A program made the position numbers and the translations under genes. DNA of 64,000 nt from a virus, in IMG/VR virus record IMGVR_UViG_3300027985_000978, positions 17,680 through 81,679 of that record. One strand, 5' to 3'. Positions 9,860 to 17,451 of the stretch are shown here, piece by piece (within the stretch, counting starts at the first letter, position 1; every line of letters starts with the position of its first letter). A model generated the notes under the pieces. It worked only from the letters and a program-made list of their open reading frames with translations, made no database searches and had not been told where the DNA came from.

Positions 9860-10056
9860 TGGCTATCCAGTTCAGAAAGCGCGTGCGACTGTTGCCGTTC
9901 CTATGGCTCAATCTTGGCAAAACGGGCGTATCATTCACCCTTGGGGTGAAGCCTATCTTTTTCACTTTCAGTAAGCGTGGGATCGGCTTTAGTGCATCCC
10001 TGCCGCGTACCGGTCTAAGTTATCGAAAACAACTCACCAGAAGAAAACCACAATAA
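9859..10056 (+). CDS. DUF4236-like small protein
   Basis: 65 residues; its ATG overlaps the previous stop by one base and follows GCAAAGGAGT. The pattern FRKR-x-RLLPFLWLNLGKTGVSFTLG then FTFSKRGIGFSASLPRTGLSYRK matches the start of DUF4236 proteins (RxxKxGPxxxNxSKxGxSxSxG, RGxxxxxxxPGTGLSY). The function of that family is unknown; it occurs in phages and mobile elements. It ends the operon. Confidence 0.75.
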   Translation: MAIQFRKRVRLLPFLWLNLGKTGVSFTLGVKPIFFTFSKRGIGFSASLPRTGLSYRKQLTRRKPQ

Positions 10057-10071
10057 TTTCACTACATATTG

Positions 10072-10101
10072 TTGACGGGTGCGATATGGGTGCGATATAT
10101 T
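10072..10101 (+). promoter_or_regulatory. Sigma-70-type promoter with tandem GGTGCGATAT repeat
   Basis: TTGACG (10072-10077) and TATATT (10096-10101) are 18 bp apart. The spacer carries GGTGCGATAT twice in direct order, ending in the -10 box. It reads toward the gene at 10177. Confidence 0.6.
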
Positions 10102-10107
10102 CAAATC

Positions 10108-10122
10108 GTACTCATTGAGTAC
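10108..10122 (+). promoter_or_regulatory. Perfect 15-bp palindrome downstream of the promoter (operator candidate)
   Basis: GTACTCA-T-TGAGTAC is a perfect dyad just after the -10 box at 10096-10101, near the expected transcription start. This is a typical repressor operator position. No second copy was noticed in the window. Confidence 0.6.
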
Positions 10123-10176
10123 CTACTAATTTAAGACGCCAGCCAATACCGGCAAGGCATAAAAAGGAGTTCAACC

Positions 10177-11304
10177 ATGTACTTTTCTAACGCTGCTCAA
10201 GCCTACACTTTCCTTTCTGATAAAACCGCTTATAACGCGCATGTATCCGCTGTTGCTGCAATCAAAAATGAATTAGGCGTTAAGAATTTTAAGGCGCTGG
10301 CATCTTCTTATCGCCATACTCAATCTGCACAAAAAGAAGCCCTTAAAGCTGTTAAAGGCGGCAAAAAATGCACTCAGTCACGATTCGTTGAACTGTGCAA
10401 AGAATACAGCTCTTTGCTTGAGTATCGTAAAAATATTCAGGCAGCTAAACACGCTCGCGCATATACATCCAGCAACACACCACGTAAAAACTGCACTGTG
10501 TTTGCATGGAACGCGCACTATTCATCCCAAAAAATGGATAACAAAAAAGTGCGTGATATGGCAATCAATCAGGGCCGTTGCGGTACTGAAGCCATGAAAG
10601 CAAAACGCTTAGACATCATTCGCGGCATCATTAGCCGTGAAGTTGTTCCGTCTGTATCTGGCTCTGAATCAATCACTGTTTCACTGGTCACTGATCCTGC
10701 GCTGGTTTCTTATAATTCACGCACCGATAAAGGCGATCAATACAGCAAACGTTGTACTTTCCGTAAAACTGACTTGTATGTGCATGTAAAACTGCCTGCA
10801 CAATGGTACAGCCGCGTTTACAAGCGCGATCTGTATGAAATTGACGGCCTATTTAATCTGGACGTATCAACCGCCCTGCATGGCAATTACGGTGAAGGCG
10901 TTGAAGTGTTCGCCGCCACTTGGTTAGTTGATAGTCGCGGTACATCTAAAAACGTTGTGCGTGGCTTTATCGCTCGTCGTGGTATCTATGCTTTTCATGG
11001 CAAAACCTTAGCCAGCGCTGTGCAAGGATTGGCGCGGAAATGTGAAATTCAATCTCTGATTCAATCAGAGCCTAGCGACATCATTGAACGCGCTAAAAAA
11101 GTGGACGGCGTACTTCACCTATCTGATAGCTATGCAGTCGGTAACTGTGAATGGGGTACGCTTGATTTCTGCGCTCGTCACAATATCGCCGTAACCGGTG
11201 AAAACCCATCTATCACAGTCAAAGAACTGGCTCAAAAAGTCGCACTCGAACCGCGCCGTGAAGCGCTGGCGGTTCTGGTTCGTGCAATCAAAAAACACAT
11301 CTAA
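10177..11304 (+). CDS. Unknown 375-residue basic protein
   Basis: Starts at an ATG with a strong AAAAAGGAG Shine-Dalgarno and has its own promoter and palindrome. The product is basic, with many K/R in the first 140 residues, Cys-containing stretches (KKCTQSRFVELC, RKNCTVFAWN) and a mixed alpha/beta second half (DLYVHVKLPAQWYSRVYKRDLYEIDGLFNLD). No signal peptide or membrane helix. The serine/lysine-rich, Ala-poor composition differs from the neighbouring structural genes. I do not recognise it; a DNA- or RNA-binding accessory protein would fit the charge. Confidence 0.75.
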   Translation: MYFSNAAQAYTFLSDKTAYNAHVSAVAAIKNELGVKNFKALASSYRHTQSAQKEALKAVKGGKKCTQSRFVELCKEYSSLLEYRKNIQAAKHARAYTSSNTPRKNCTVFAWNAHYSSQKMDNKKVRDMAINQGRCGTEAMKAKRLDIIRGIISREVVPSVSGSESITVSLVTDPALVSYNSRTDKGDQYSKRCTFRKTDLYVHVKLPAQWYSRVYKRDLYEIDGLFNLDVSTALHGNYGEGVEVFAATWLVDSRGTSKNVVRGFIARRGIYAFHGKTLASAVQGLARKCEIQSLIQSEPSDIIERAKKVDGVLHLSDSYAVGNCEWGTLDFCARHNIAVTGENPSITVKELAQKVALEPRREALAVLVRAIKKHI

Positions 11305-11327
11305 TTCTAGTCCCCACTAGCAAACCT

Positions 11328-11354
11328 GCCGCGCCTGTTATGGTGCGGCCTTTT
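11328..11354 (+). terminator. Hairpin terminator or attenuator between two plus-strand genes
   Basis: GCCGCGCC pairs with GGTGCGGC (one G-T pair) around a 6-nt loop, followed by TTTT. The T run overlaps the leader of the next gene, whose Shine-Dalgarno TTGGAG follows directly, so it may attenuate rather than stop transcription. Confidence 0.65.
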
Positions 11355-11366
11355 GGAGTACCTATC

Positions 11367-11783
11367 ATGGCATCTGTAAAAAAATCTGTTCGTCTGATTG
11401 ATGCAACTATCCGTATTTGTCGCGTTATTTCCCGTATCAGCAAAGTAGCACCAGACAATGAAATTAACTGGTCTGGTTCGATTAACACTATGGCTGCCGA
11501 ATATGCGCTGATCATGGAAGAGAACAAACCAGAACTGACATTCAATCAATGGAACGCGCTTTACTGTCTGTATAACGGCTATATGCCGTCTGAATACCCT
11601 GAAAGAGAAGCACGGCTTTTGTGGTGGCACATTTCTGAAGGGTACACATGGGATGAACAGATAAAGGAATTCTTAGGCACGCAAGAAGCGGCGGCGGCCC
11701 TCATTGAAGAAGTGAAAGGATGGAACGTTGCCAAACAGCTATCAGCCATCTATCACGCCAAGGCGTTCTGGTCGGAGGTGTAA
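11367..11783 (+). CDS. Unknown 138-residue protein
   Basis: Start placed at the ATG at 11367 behind TTTTGGAG; the longer frame from 11340 would begin inside the terminator hairpin. The N-terminal 30 residues are basic (KKSVRLIDATIRICRVISRIS), the rest acidic and aromatic with LTFNQWNALYCLYNGY and a helical C-terminus. No membrane segment. It follows the 375-residue gene through an attenuator-like hairpin and precedes the endolysin. Family not recognised. Confidence 0.65.
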   Translation: MASVKKSVRLIDATIRICRVISRISKVAPDNEINWSGSINTMAAEYALIMEENKPELTFNQWNALYCLYNGYMPSEYPEREARLLWWHISEGYTWDEQIKEFLGTQEAAAALIEEVKGWNVAKQLSAIYHAKAFWSEV

Positions 11784-11823
11784 TCATGCAGCCACTAAAA
11801 ACACCTTTCACCACCTCACAGAT

Positions 11824-11832
11824 TGATTAGGA
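11824..11832 (+). repeat. TGATTAGGA dispersed element ahead of the endolysin
   Basis: TGATTAGGATAA, a member of the ten-copy family. It directly abuts the long inverted repeat that covers the endolysin start. Confidence 0.55.
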
Positions 11833-11874
11833 TAAGATCTCCCATTGGCTCGTAATGACAATGGGAGATCTTAT
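11832..11874 (+). promoter_or_regulatory. Perfect 16-bp hairpin covering the endolysin ribosome binding site
   Basis: ATAAGATCTCCCATTG (11832-11847) and its exact complement (11859-11874) flank an 11-nt loop. The 3' arm holds GGGAG, the Shine-Dalgarno of the ATG at 11876, so in mRNA the site would be fully paired. An alternative in-frame ATG (11855) lies in the loop. There is no T run on either strand, so it is not a terminator. Translation would need the stem to be opened, for example by upstream translation, a protein, an RNA or heat. Confidence 0.85.
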
Positions 11875-11875
11875 A

Positions 11876-12313
11876 ATGACAACCACATTACCCCGTGGGA
11901 TTCGCAACAATAACGCCGGTAATATTGATTATCACGCATCAGTTCAATGGCAGGGATTAGACCCCGCAAAACCTTCTGACGGTCGATTCTGCCGGTTCAT
12001 CAAACCTGAGTATGGTATCCGCGCTATTACTCGTATCCTGCGCAACTACACTAAGCGTGACGGCACAGCTGGCGTGGGACTGAAGGGCATTGATACCGTT
12101 TATGAAATTATCAATCGCTGGGCTCCGCCAACAGAAAACGACACGGGCGCTTATATCGCCGCAGTCGCTAAAAATGCAGGCGTTGATCCGAAAGAACACA
12201 TCGAACTGACAGAAGAAAAACTGCTAGTTCTGGTGAAAGCGATTGTGAAGCATGAAAACGGGATTCAGCCGTATTCAGATAGCACCATTTTGGCCGGTAT
12301 TAAGTTAGCTTAG
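11876..12313 (+). CDS. Endolysin / virion-type muramidase (structural protein P5-like)
   Basis: 145 residues from the ATG at 11876; a start at 11855 would add seven residues. The N-terminal signature PRGIRNNNAGNI and the following W-x-G-LD-x-G and F-x-x-x-x-x-GIRA patterns are those of the phage structural protein P5/lysozyme-like family, which cuts peptidoglycan. No signal peptide is visible, so release would depend on a holin; two holin-like genes lie elsewhere (21394 and 41565). It stands alone between hairpins and is the likely lysis enzyme, in the role of P1 Lyz, although it could be a virion muramidase. Confidence 0.8.
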   Translation: MTTTLPRGIRNNNAGNIDYHASVQWQGLDPAKPSDGRFCRFIKPEYGIRAITRILRNYTKRDGTAGVGLKGIDTVYEIINRWAPPTENDTGAYIAAVAKNAGVDPKEHIELTEEKLLVLVKAIVKHENGIQPYSDSTILAGIKLA

Positions 12314-12351
12314 AGCCGCTTAAAACGACTTATTTGCAATCTCTTAAAAAC

Positions 12352-12360
12352 TGATTAGGA
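12352..12360 (+). repeat. TGATTAGGA dispersed element after the endolysin
   Basis: TGATTAGGATAATCA; the ends TGATT and AATCA make a small dyad. It lies in the 136-bp gap between the convergent endolysin and dar operon. Confidence 0.5.
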
Positions 12361-12417
12361 TAATCAACGGGCAACTTACACAGTAACTTGAATAGGACAA
12401 GGCTGGGTAGGATGGGA

Positions 12418-12443
12418 AAAGGGCAGTCTTCGGACTGCCCTTT
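12418..12443. terminator. Bidirectional terminator with UUCG loop
   Basis: An 11-bp perfect stem AAAGGGCAGTC/GACTGCCCTTT closes a TTCG tetraloop. It has T runs on both strands and lies between the convergent endolysin gene and the end of the dar-type operon. Confidence 0.93.
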
Positions 12444-12449
12444 GTCTTT

Positions 12450-12806
12450 CTAGCGGTTCAACAAGTTCAATAACGCATTGTGTCGTCTGACATGGGCCGG
12501 AACCGATTCAAACATATCTGAATCACTTTCTTCCGAATGATTACCGTCTAAATCGTCGCTGGTGGCCTCTGTCAGCCCCGTTACAGTGATTCCGGCACTT
12601 TCAAGCGCCATAGATACCCCGATTGGCGTAAATGCGCCTACAGCCATTCTACAGCCTCGCCCGTCCTGTTCGCCGTCGCTCATACCCTCAATTGTTTCCT
12701 GATATTCTTCTGGTGTAACAATCATTGCGGCTGGTTCGTCGGATGATTCGACATCGAACCGACACACCACCAGCTGATCAAACAATGTAAATGATAGTTC
12801 CTGCAT
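12450..12806 (-). CDS. Small acidic protein ending the dar-type operon
   Basis: 118 residues; its ATG overlaps the ddrB stop (TAATG), so translation is coupled. Acidic, with ESSDEPAAMIVTPEEYQETIEGMSDGEQ near residues 18-45 and no recognisable motif. In P1 small genes of unknown role (iddA, iddB) follow ddrB; this would be an equivalent by position. It is the last gene before the strong terminator. Confidence 0.7.
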   Translation of the reverse strand: MQELSFTLFDQLVVCRFDVESSDEPAAMIVTPEEYQETIEGMSDGEQDGRGCRMAVGAFTPIGVSMALESAGITVTGLTEATSDDLDGNHSEESDSDMFESVPAHVRRHNALLNLLNR

Positions 12807-15800
12807 TACTTACCCTGCCCTTCCAGTGATAACCCCTGCTTCCCCAGCCGCTTAACAATAGCAAGCATGAGCGCCAAGTGTTCAGGATCTTTCTGTGCTA
12901 GTTCCGCAATCCCTTTATCTGAAGACAAGCACCCCATCCCCATTGAAACAACTTCAGTCCAGCTAACGTCCGGCCATGTACCATAAACCCGCCCAACGTA
13001 TGGTTCGAAAAATCCATCATTGATAGCAACCTCATTCTTGCCATAACCAGCGCTTTGACACATATCAGCTAATTTGCGGATCGGACGCGGATCAGAAATC
13101 CCCGCGTAACGGCGCTTTAGTAATGCCGTGGCTTGTTCAAATACCCACTTATTATGAAATTCAATGAAGTGCCCGAACTCATGCCACAGCGTTTCTTTTG
13201 TGAGCGCGTTCCCGACATTCAACACCAAATCATAGGGGTTTGCACTGGCGCGTTTTTTCTTATATGCCAAGGTGATTTCTTCTACATTGCCGCCTGATAA
13301 CTGGTAAAGCGTTGCTAAGTCATCCCGAACATCTGGGATTGAGTATGTGCCAGCTAAACGAGTGGACGTTATTTTTACGGGCGTATTCTTTGCGCGTGCC
13401 TGCGCTGCCTCTGGCGTAACAACTGAATTTGCTAATGTATCCGCAATGATTTCCTTTACAGGGTTTATCCCTGCAATGATGTCTGCATTCTTCGCTGAAG
13501 CGATCTCTCGGTTTACTTCCCCCATTAACTTATTAGCAATTTTGAGAATGAAAATACCTTCCGAACGATACTCTTTAAACCAAGCGTTCAGGCCGTCATA
13601 AACAGCATCACGCGACATTGGCGGGTTAGCCTTAACTTTTTCGATAATGTCTTTCACTTTAGCGCTTAATGCCGCTCTGGATGTGGCGCTCATCTGCTTT
13701 GCATCTTTAACGCGCTTAACGGACGCCGTTATCAGTGATTCGTTAATCTGTTTATCTAAATTGTCATCAAAAAACACCGACGCATCAATGGTTGCAATAG
13801 ACAAGCCTTTCACTATGTCATGTATGGCATCAATATCTTTTTCAAAGTCAGTTTTAAGGCCGGTTGATTTATCGAACCACTCCAACAGATCGGGTATTGC
13901 GCGTGCTTTTTTCACTTTCGGTTTATAGAAGTCAAGGTTTCTAAGCATCTGAAAACCAGTTGCTTCAAGCATCACCACCGGTTGATATGCGCCGGTTGTA
14001 TCGCCGGTATCTAACCACTCTTTGAAATCATTCATGTGCAGCTGGTGGATCGACTCGGCGGCGTTCCAGCCCGTTTCGTAGTTCGATAGATAAGCATCAT
14101 GGGCGCTATCTCTGTCAGAAAATCCCAGCATTACCTTATGTTCGTCAAAATGCCCTGTTTCTTGGTCAATTTGATTCACAATAAATACTTGGTCACTATC
14201 CAGTTCGTCACCCAAGAAGAAATCAACGTGATCGCCGTCTGCGCCTTCGGTTCGTTTGATATATCCGTAGTGGTGCATCATCTTGCTTTCCCACTCTTTG
14301 CCGGACGCATCAACACCCCGACGAACTGAGCCTTTTGGATTCTCATAAGTGAGCGGTAGCCCGTGAAAATCTACATGTCCTTTCGTGTAATTTCCGGCTA
14401 TCTGTTGCGCTGGCGTTGGATCGATATTCACCAGCATTGCAGCTGCCGCGATCTGGCGTGCTAACACTGAGTCAAACATTCCCAGCGTCATTCCTGCTTT
14501 GTCTCCGTACTGTTCTTGCATCTGCTCTGATACCCGCGCCAGAACGGTGATTAAATCAAGTGGCGGTGCACCAAACATATCACCGGCTGCCTGCCCTTGG
14601 TGGGTTAGTTCAGCGTTAATTTCACCAGCTAATAGCCTGAAGGCTTCGCCCATGCGTTTTGCAGATCGGTTGTTGTCAGCAATGAATTTAGCCAGTGCTG
14701 CCGCACTTGGATCGGTATCGCCAAACAATGCGCCCTGCGCTAAATATTCATCAATGTTCTGGCCGGTTGATTTAGCCGTTCTGACAATCGTTGCAGCGTC
14801 CACCAGTGCGGCCAATGCTTCATTATCCAGACTGCTGTTAATCTCGATACCATCAGCCACGTTACTAGCTGTTTGTTTGTGGGCCTCACCAGATAAGTAG
14901 CGCATAGCGATAAAATCAGGCGCGGCGGCGTTCAGGGCCGTTAGAACGTTGCGGATTTCTGGATCTGGTTCTTCAACTGACAGCTTTAGTAGCTTTTCGT
15001 TTTGATAGGCTTTCGCAAAGATAGCGCCTTGTATCCGGTCTACTACCTGCTTTGTCGGTCTGCCGTCTGCCGTCATATAACCGGCTGCCTGTTCGCTGCC
15101 AAGTTTTTGCATGAATGCTTGAATGAAAGGCAGGTTACTAGCCGCCAGCAAATCCCCGCCCTCGGACGGTGAAAATAACGACATGGTTTTTTCATCCAGA
15201 TTTTCAGCATCTACCCGCGCCAGTTCGACGGGGCTCATGGCCTGCAAGTCTGAAATGTTTGAATCCTTGGTGAACTGCAAGCGGTCTACATCATCGAGCC
15301 GGACGCGCACTAATACCGGCTGTTCCATGCGTTCAACATCAGCACGTTTAAGCCCGTAGAGTTCAGCGTTATCAATTAGATATTTCCGGTAACTGTCAGC
15401 GTTCCCGTCTGCATAGGCTTTGATAATTGCCATCGAGCGCCCGTTCCCTGACTCAACTACTCGATCACTGCCAACAATCGGCGCACCGTGGCTGGATAAG
15501 CCGGAATCCGCCAGCTGTACCGGCCTTAATGACTTCGATAGTTTGGTGATCTGCATGATACTGGCTGCACGGGTACGATCACGCGGTTGTAGCTCTTGCG
15601 GATAAGCTGCATTGATCTTGCCATCCAGTGAGTTAGACGTAATCAGATCGCTGGCGTCCACCAGCTTAAAGGCTGTTTTGACTTCTTGGCCCTTAACCGT
15701 CACGACATAGCTTACACGGCCATGCTCCACCTGATCGGCTTGCGATACCCATTCATCATTGGCTGGGTTTGTAGCTTGATTGAAGACGGCCAAAAGTGAC

Positions 15801-15859
15801 TTTAAATCACTGGCCCCATGAACGGCTTGCGCCGCCTGTTCGACGTTTAGTGACTGCAT
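12806..15859 (-). CDS. ddrB: DdrB-like polyvalent protein: ParB-like, pyrophosphatase-like and metallopeptidase domains
   Basis: 1017 residues, close to the length of P1 DdrB. Domains in order: a DdrB-type ParB-superfamily domain with VVESGNGRSMAI (135-146) and FTKDSNISDLQAMSP; an inorganic-pyrophosphatase-like domain with HHYGY and DGDHVDFFLG (around 541-550); and near the C-terminus a zinc metallopeptidase signature HEFGH (893-897). Such fused domains define the phage polyvalent proteins delivered with the DNA to resist host defences. It is fifth in the minus-strand dar-type operon and is preceded by a hairpin leader. DdrB in P1 is linked to anti-restriction but has no proven enzyme activity; the peptidase and pyrophosphatase roles are inferred from motifs. 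Confidence 0.88.
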   Translation of the reverse strand: MQSLNVEQAAQAVHGASDLKSLLAVFNQATNPANDEWVSQADQVEHGRVSYVVTVKGQEVKTAFKLVDASDLITSNSLDGKINAAYPQELQPRDRTRAASIMQITKLSKSLRPVQLADSGLSSHGAPIVGSDRVVESGNGRSMAIIKAYADGNADSYRKYLIDNAELYGLKRADVERMEQPVLVRVRLDDVDRLQFTKDSNISDLQAMSPVELARVDAENLDEKTMSLFSPSEGGDLLAASNLPFIQAFMQKLGSEQAAGYMTADGRPTKQVVDRIQGAIFAKAYQNEKLLKLSVEEPDPEIRNVLTALNAAAPDFIAMRYLSGEAHKQTASNVADGIEINSSLDNEALAALVDAATIVRTAKSTGQNIDEYLAQGALFGDTDPSAAALAKFIADNNRSAKRMGEAFRLLAGEINAELTHQGQAAGDMFGAPPLDLITVLARVSEQMQEQYGDKAGMTLGMFDSVLARQIAAAAMLVNIDPTPAQQIAGNYTKGHVDFHGLPLTYENPKGSVRRGVDASGKEWESKMMHHYGYIKRTEGADGDHVDFFLGDELDSDQVFIVNQIDQETGHFDEHKVMLGFSDRDSAHDAYLSNYETGWNAAESIHQLHMNDFKEWLDTGDTTGAYQPVVMLEATGFQMLRNLDFYKPKVKKARAIPDLLEWFDKSTGLKTDFEKDIDAIHDIVKGLSIATIDASVFFDDNLDKQINESLITASVKRVKDAKQMSATSRAALSAKVKDIIEKVKANPPMSRDAVYDGLNAWFKEYRSEGIFILKIANKLMGEVNREIASAKNADIIAGINPVKEIIADTLANSVVTPEAAQARAKNTPVKITSTRLAGTYSIPDVRDDLATLYQLSGGNVEEITLAYKKKRASANPYDLVLNVGNALTKETLWHEFGHFIEFHNKWVFEQATALLKRRYAGISDPRPIRKLADMCQSAGYGKNEVAINDGFFEPYVGRVYGTWPDVSWTEVVSMGMGCLSSDKGIAELAQKDPEHLALMLAIVKRLGKQGLSLEGQGK

Positions 15860-15862
15860 ATC

Positions 15863-15881
15863 GCCTCATAAAAAATAAGGC
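15863..15881 (-). promoter_or_regulatory. Hairpin leader with Shine-Dalgarno in its 3' arm (ddrB)
   Basis: In mRNA sense GCCTTAT-TTTTT-ATGAGGC forms a 7-bp stem (one G-U pair) ending three bases before the ddrB ATG. The 3' arm holds GAGG. Related hairpins precede the genes starting at 26692 and 41459, and all three have GATGGG or GATGGTCGGGCAAC just upstream. Confidence 0.6.
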
Positions 15882-15906
15882 TGGTGGATGGTCGGGCAAC
15901 TATCTT

Positions 15907-17451
15907 TTATGCAGCGTCAACGATTAGTGACGGGTTCGCATCAATCCATGACACTACGCCGCTTTTGACCACTTCAAAATCGAGCCCAGCATCAGCAACT
16001 TCAACGATTTTTTCACGGAATTTATCAGCCGGTAAATCGTTAAACTTGCCCTGTTGGTACTGGTCAAACAGAACGTTACCGCCTGTTTGTTCTGCTGGTG
16101 GCGTTGGTTCTGGCGCTGGATCTTGCGTTGCCTCACCAGTTGATTTTTTTAGCTCTACTACTGCTTTTGTTACTGTGCCAGCGGTTGCCTTTGCCTTGCC
16201 CTTCTTAACAGTGACTTCAGTGCCGTACTCGCCTTTCTTCAAATAGACTGAGTAATCACCGATCTCTTCATCAATCTTCAGATCGAGCACTTGTCGCTCT
16301 GCCATTTTTAAAGCGGCGAAAACCTGTGTTTGAAGGTACACGGGGATCTTGTCTCTTATATCCGAATAAGACAGTAAGCCGCCTTTCCAATCTTTCCAGT
16401 AGATCAGGAAATCACGATCTTCAATACCCTTTCTCGCCGTAGTATTCCACAGAATAGCGATACCAAGTTTTTCATTACTAAGAACAATATCAGCGTATTC
16501 ACCACCGCGAACACCAGACACAAAAGCATAGTGATTAGCGTTGAGCCCTTCAAATCCGACGACCGAACCAGACAGATCATCTTTTGCCTCTTGATCTGTA
16601 GATGTAACCATCAGGCGGCGACTTTCTCTATCCTTTGCCTTTTGGTACGCATCGGCAAAAGTATTGAGATATATAGAGTCAGCGGGGATTTCGCTAATCC
16701 ATTGCTCCGCGTCGTCACTAAAGAATGGTAATCGCCCCTGATCTCCCTCCGCTTTAAACAGCATCAGAGATAGCGCCATTGACGCGCTATGATAGTCCCC
16801 ATCCTCCATTAGTGCGGTTATTGCTGGCGCACCCCCACTTGCAGCCTGAAGGGTAGTTACAGCAATAGTAACGGTATCACCGAAAGATACCTGACCGTCC
16901 TTTTCTGCATATACATTCTTGGCCGCACGCTCCCAAGGGAAAGCAAGTAAAACACCGTCTTTCGTCTTCTTGGTTTTAATCAATGCTTCCACTGATTTTA
17001 GAGCGCGGTTTTTATAGCGTTGCGGCTGGGGAACATCCAAACCACCTTCACCACGAATGATTTCTAGTGAGTCACTATCAGCGCCTTTTTGCGGATTCCA
17101 GAATACCGCCAACTTCGCTTTGTCATGACTTAAAACTAAATCACGCTGCTGTGAGCCCTTGAATGACTTGATAATGTCCTTCGTGAATGGGGCATGTTTA
17201 ACGCCATTGAATGAAAACCCGATAATGCTTTCATTGATATCAACCGATTCACCGGCTGGTGGCGTTGGTTCTGGCGTTGGTTCCGGCTCAACTACCGGCG
17301 CGGCATCCCCTTTTAATTGCACCATGATTTCACGGCGCTGTTTCAGCTTTGCCAGTTTTTCCATTGCCTTTAAAGTACCGCTCTGAATTTCTTCCTTCAG
17401 AGCGTTTACCTGTTTTTGCAGTCGCATTTTTTCGAGTGCTTTGAGAGCCAT
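15907..17451 (-). CDS. Dar-operon protein with an internal duplicated domain
   Basis: 514 residues; the start overlaps the previous stop (TAATG). A coiled-coil N-terminus (1-45) is followed by a Pro/Glu linker (EPEPTPEPTPPA). Two copies of one domain then follow: IIGFSFNGVKHAPF...DLVLSHDKAKLAVFWN near 77-140 and VVGFEGLNANHYAF...DIVLSNEKLGIAILWN near 295-365. A second Pro linker (DPAPEPTPPAEQ) precedes a small C-terminal domain. It lies where P1 has ddrA but is much longer. It is probably a virion-delivered polyvalent protein; the duplicated domain is not one I can name. Confidence 0.75.
   Translation of the reverse strand: MALKALEKMRLQKQVNALKEEIQSGTLKAMEKLAKLKQRREIMVQLKGDAAPVVEPEPTPEPTPPAGESVDINESIIGFSFNGVKHAPFTKDIIKSFKGSQQRDLVLSHDKAKLAVFWNPQKGADSDSLEIIRGEGGLDVPQPQRYKNRALKSVEALIKTKKTKDGVLLAFPWERAAKNVYAEKDGQVSFGDTVTIAVTTLQAASGGAPAITALMEDGDYHSASMALSLMLFKAEGDQGRLPFFSDDAEQWISEIPADSIYLNTFADAYQKAKDRESRRLMVTSTDQEAKDDLSGSVVGFEGLNANHYAFVSGVRGGEYADIVLSNEKLGIAILWNTTARKGIEDRDFLIYWKDWKGGLLSYSDIRDKIPVYLQTQVFAALKMAERQVLDLKIDEEIGDYSVYLKKGEYGTEVTVKKGKAKATAGTVTKAVVELKKSTGEATQDPAPEPTPPAEQTGGNVLFDQYQQGKFNDLPADKFREKIVEVADAGLDFEVVKSGVVSWIDANPSLIVDAA

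Noticed and set aside
11832-11874. Hairpin at the endolysin as a Rho-independent terminator
   Set aside because: No T run follows on either strand, and the start codon lies one base after the stem.
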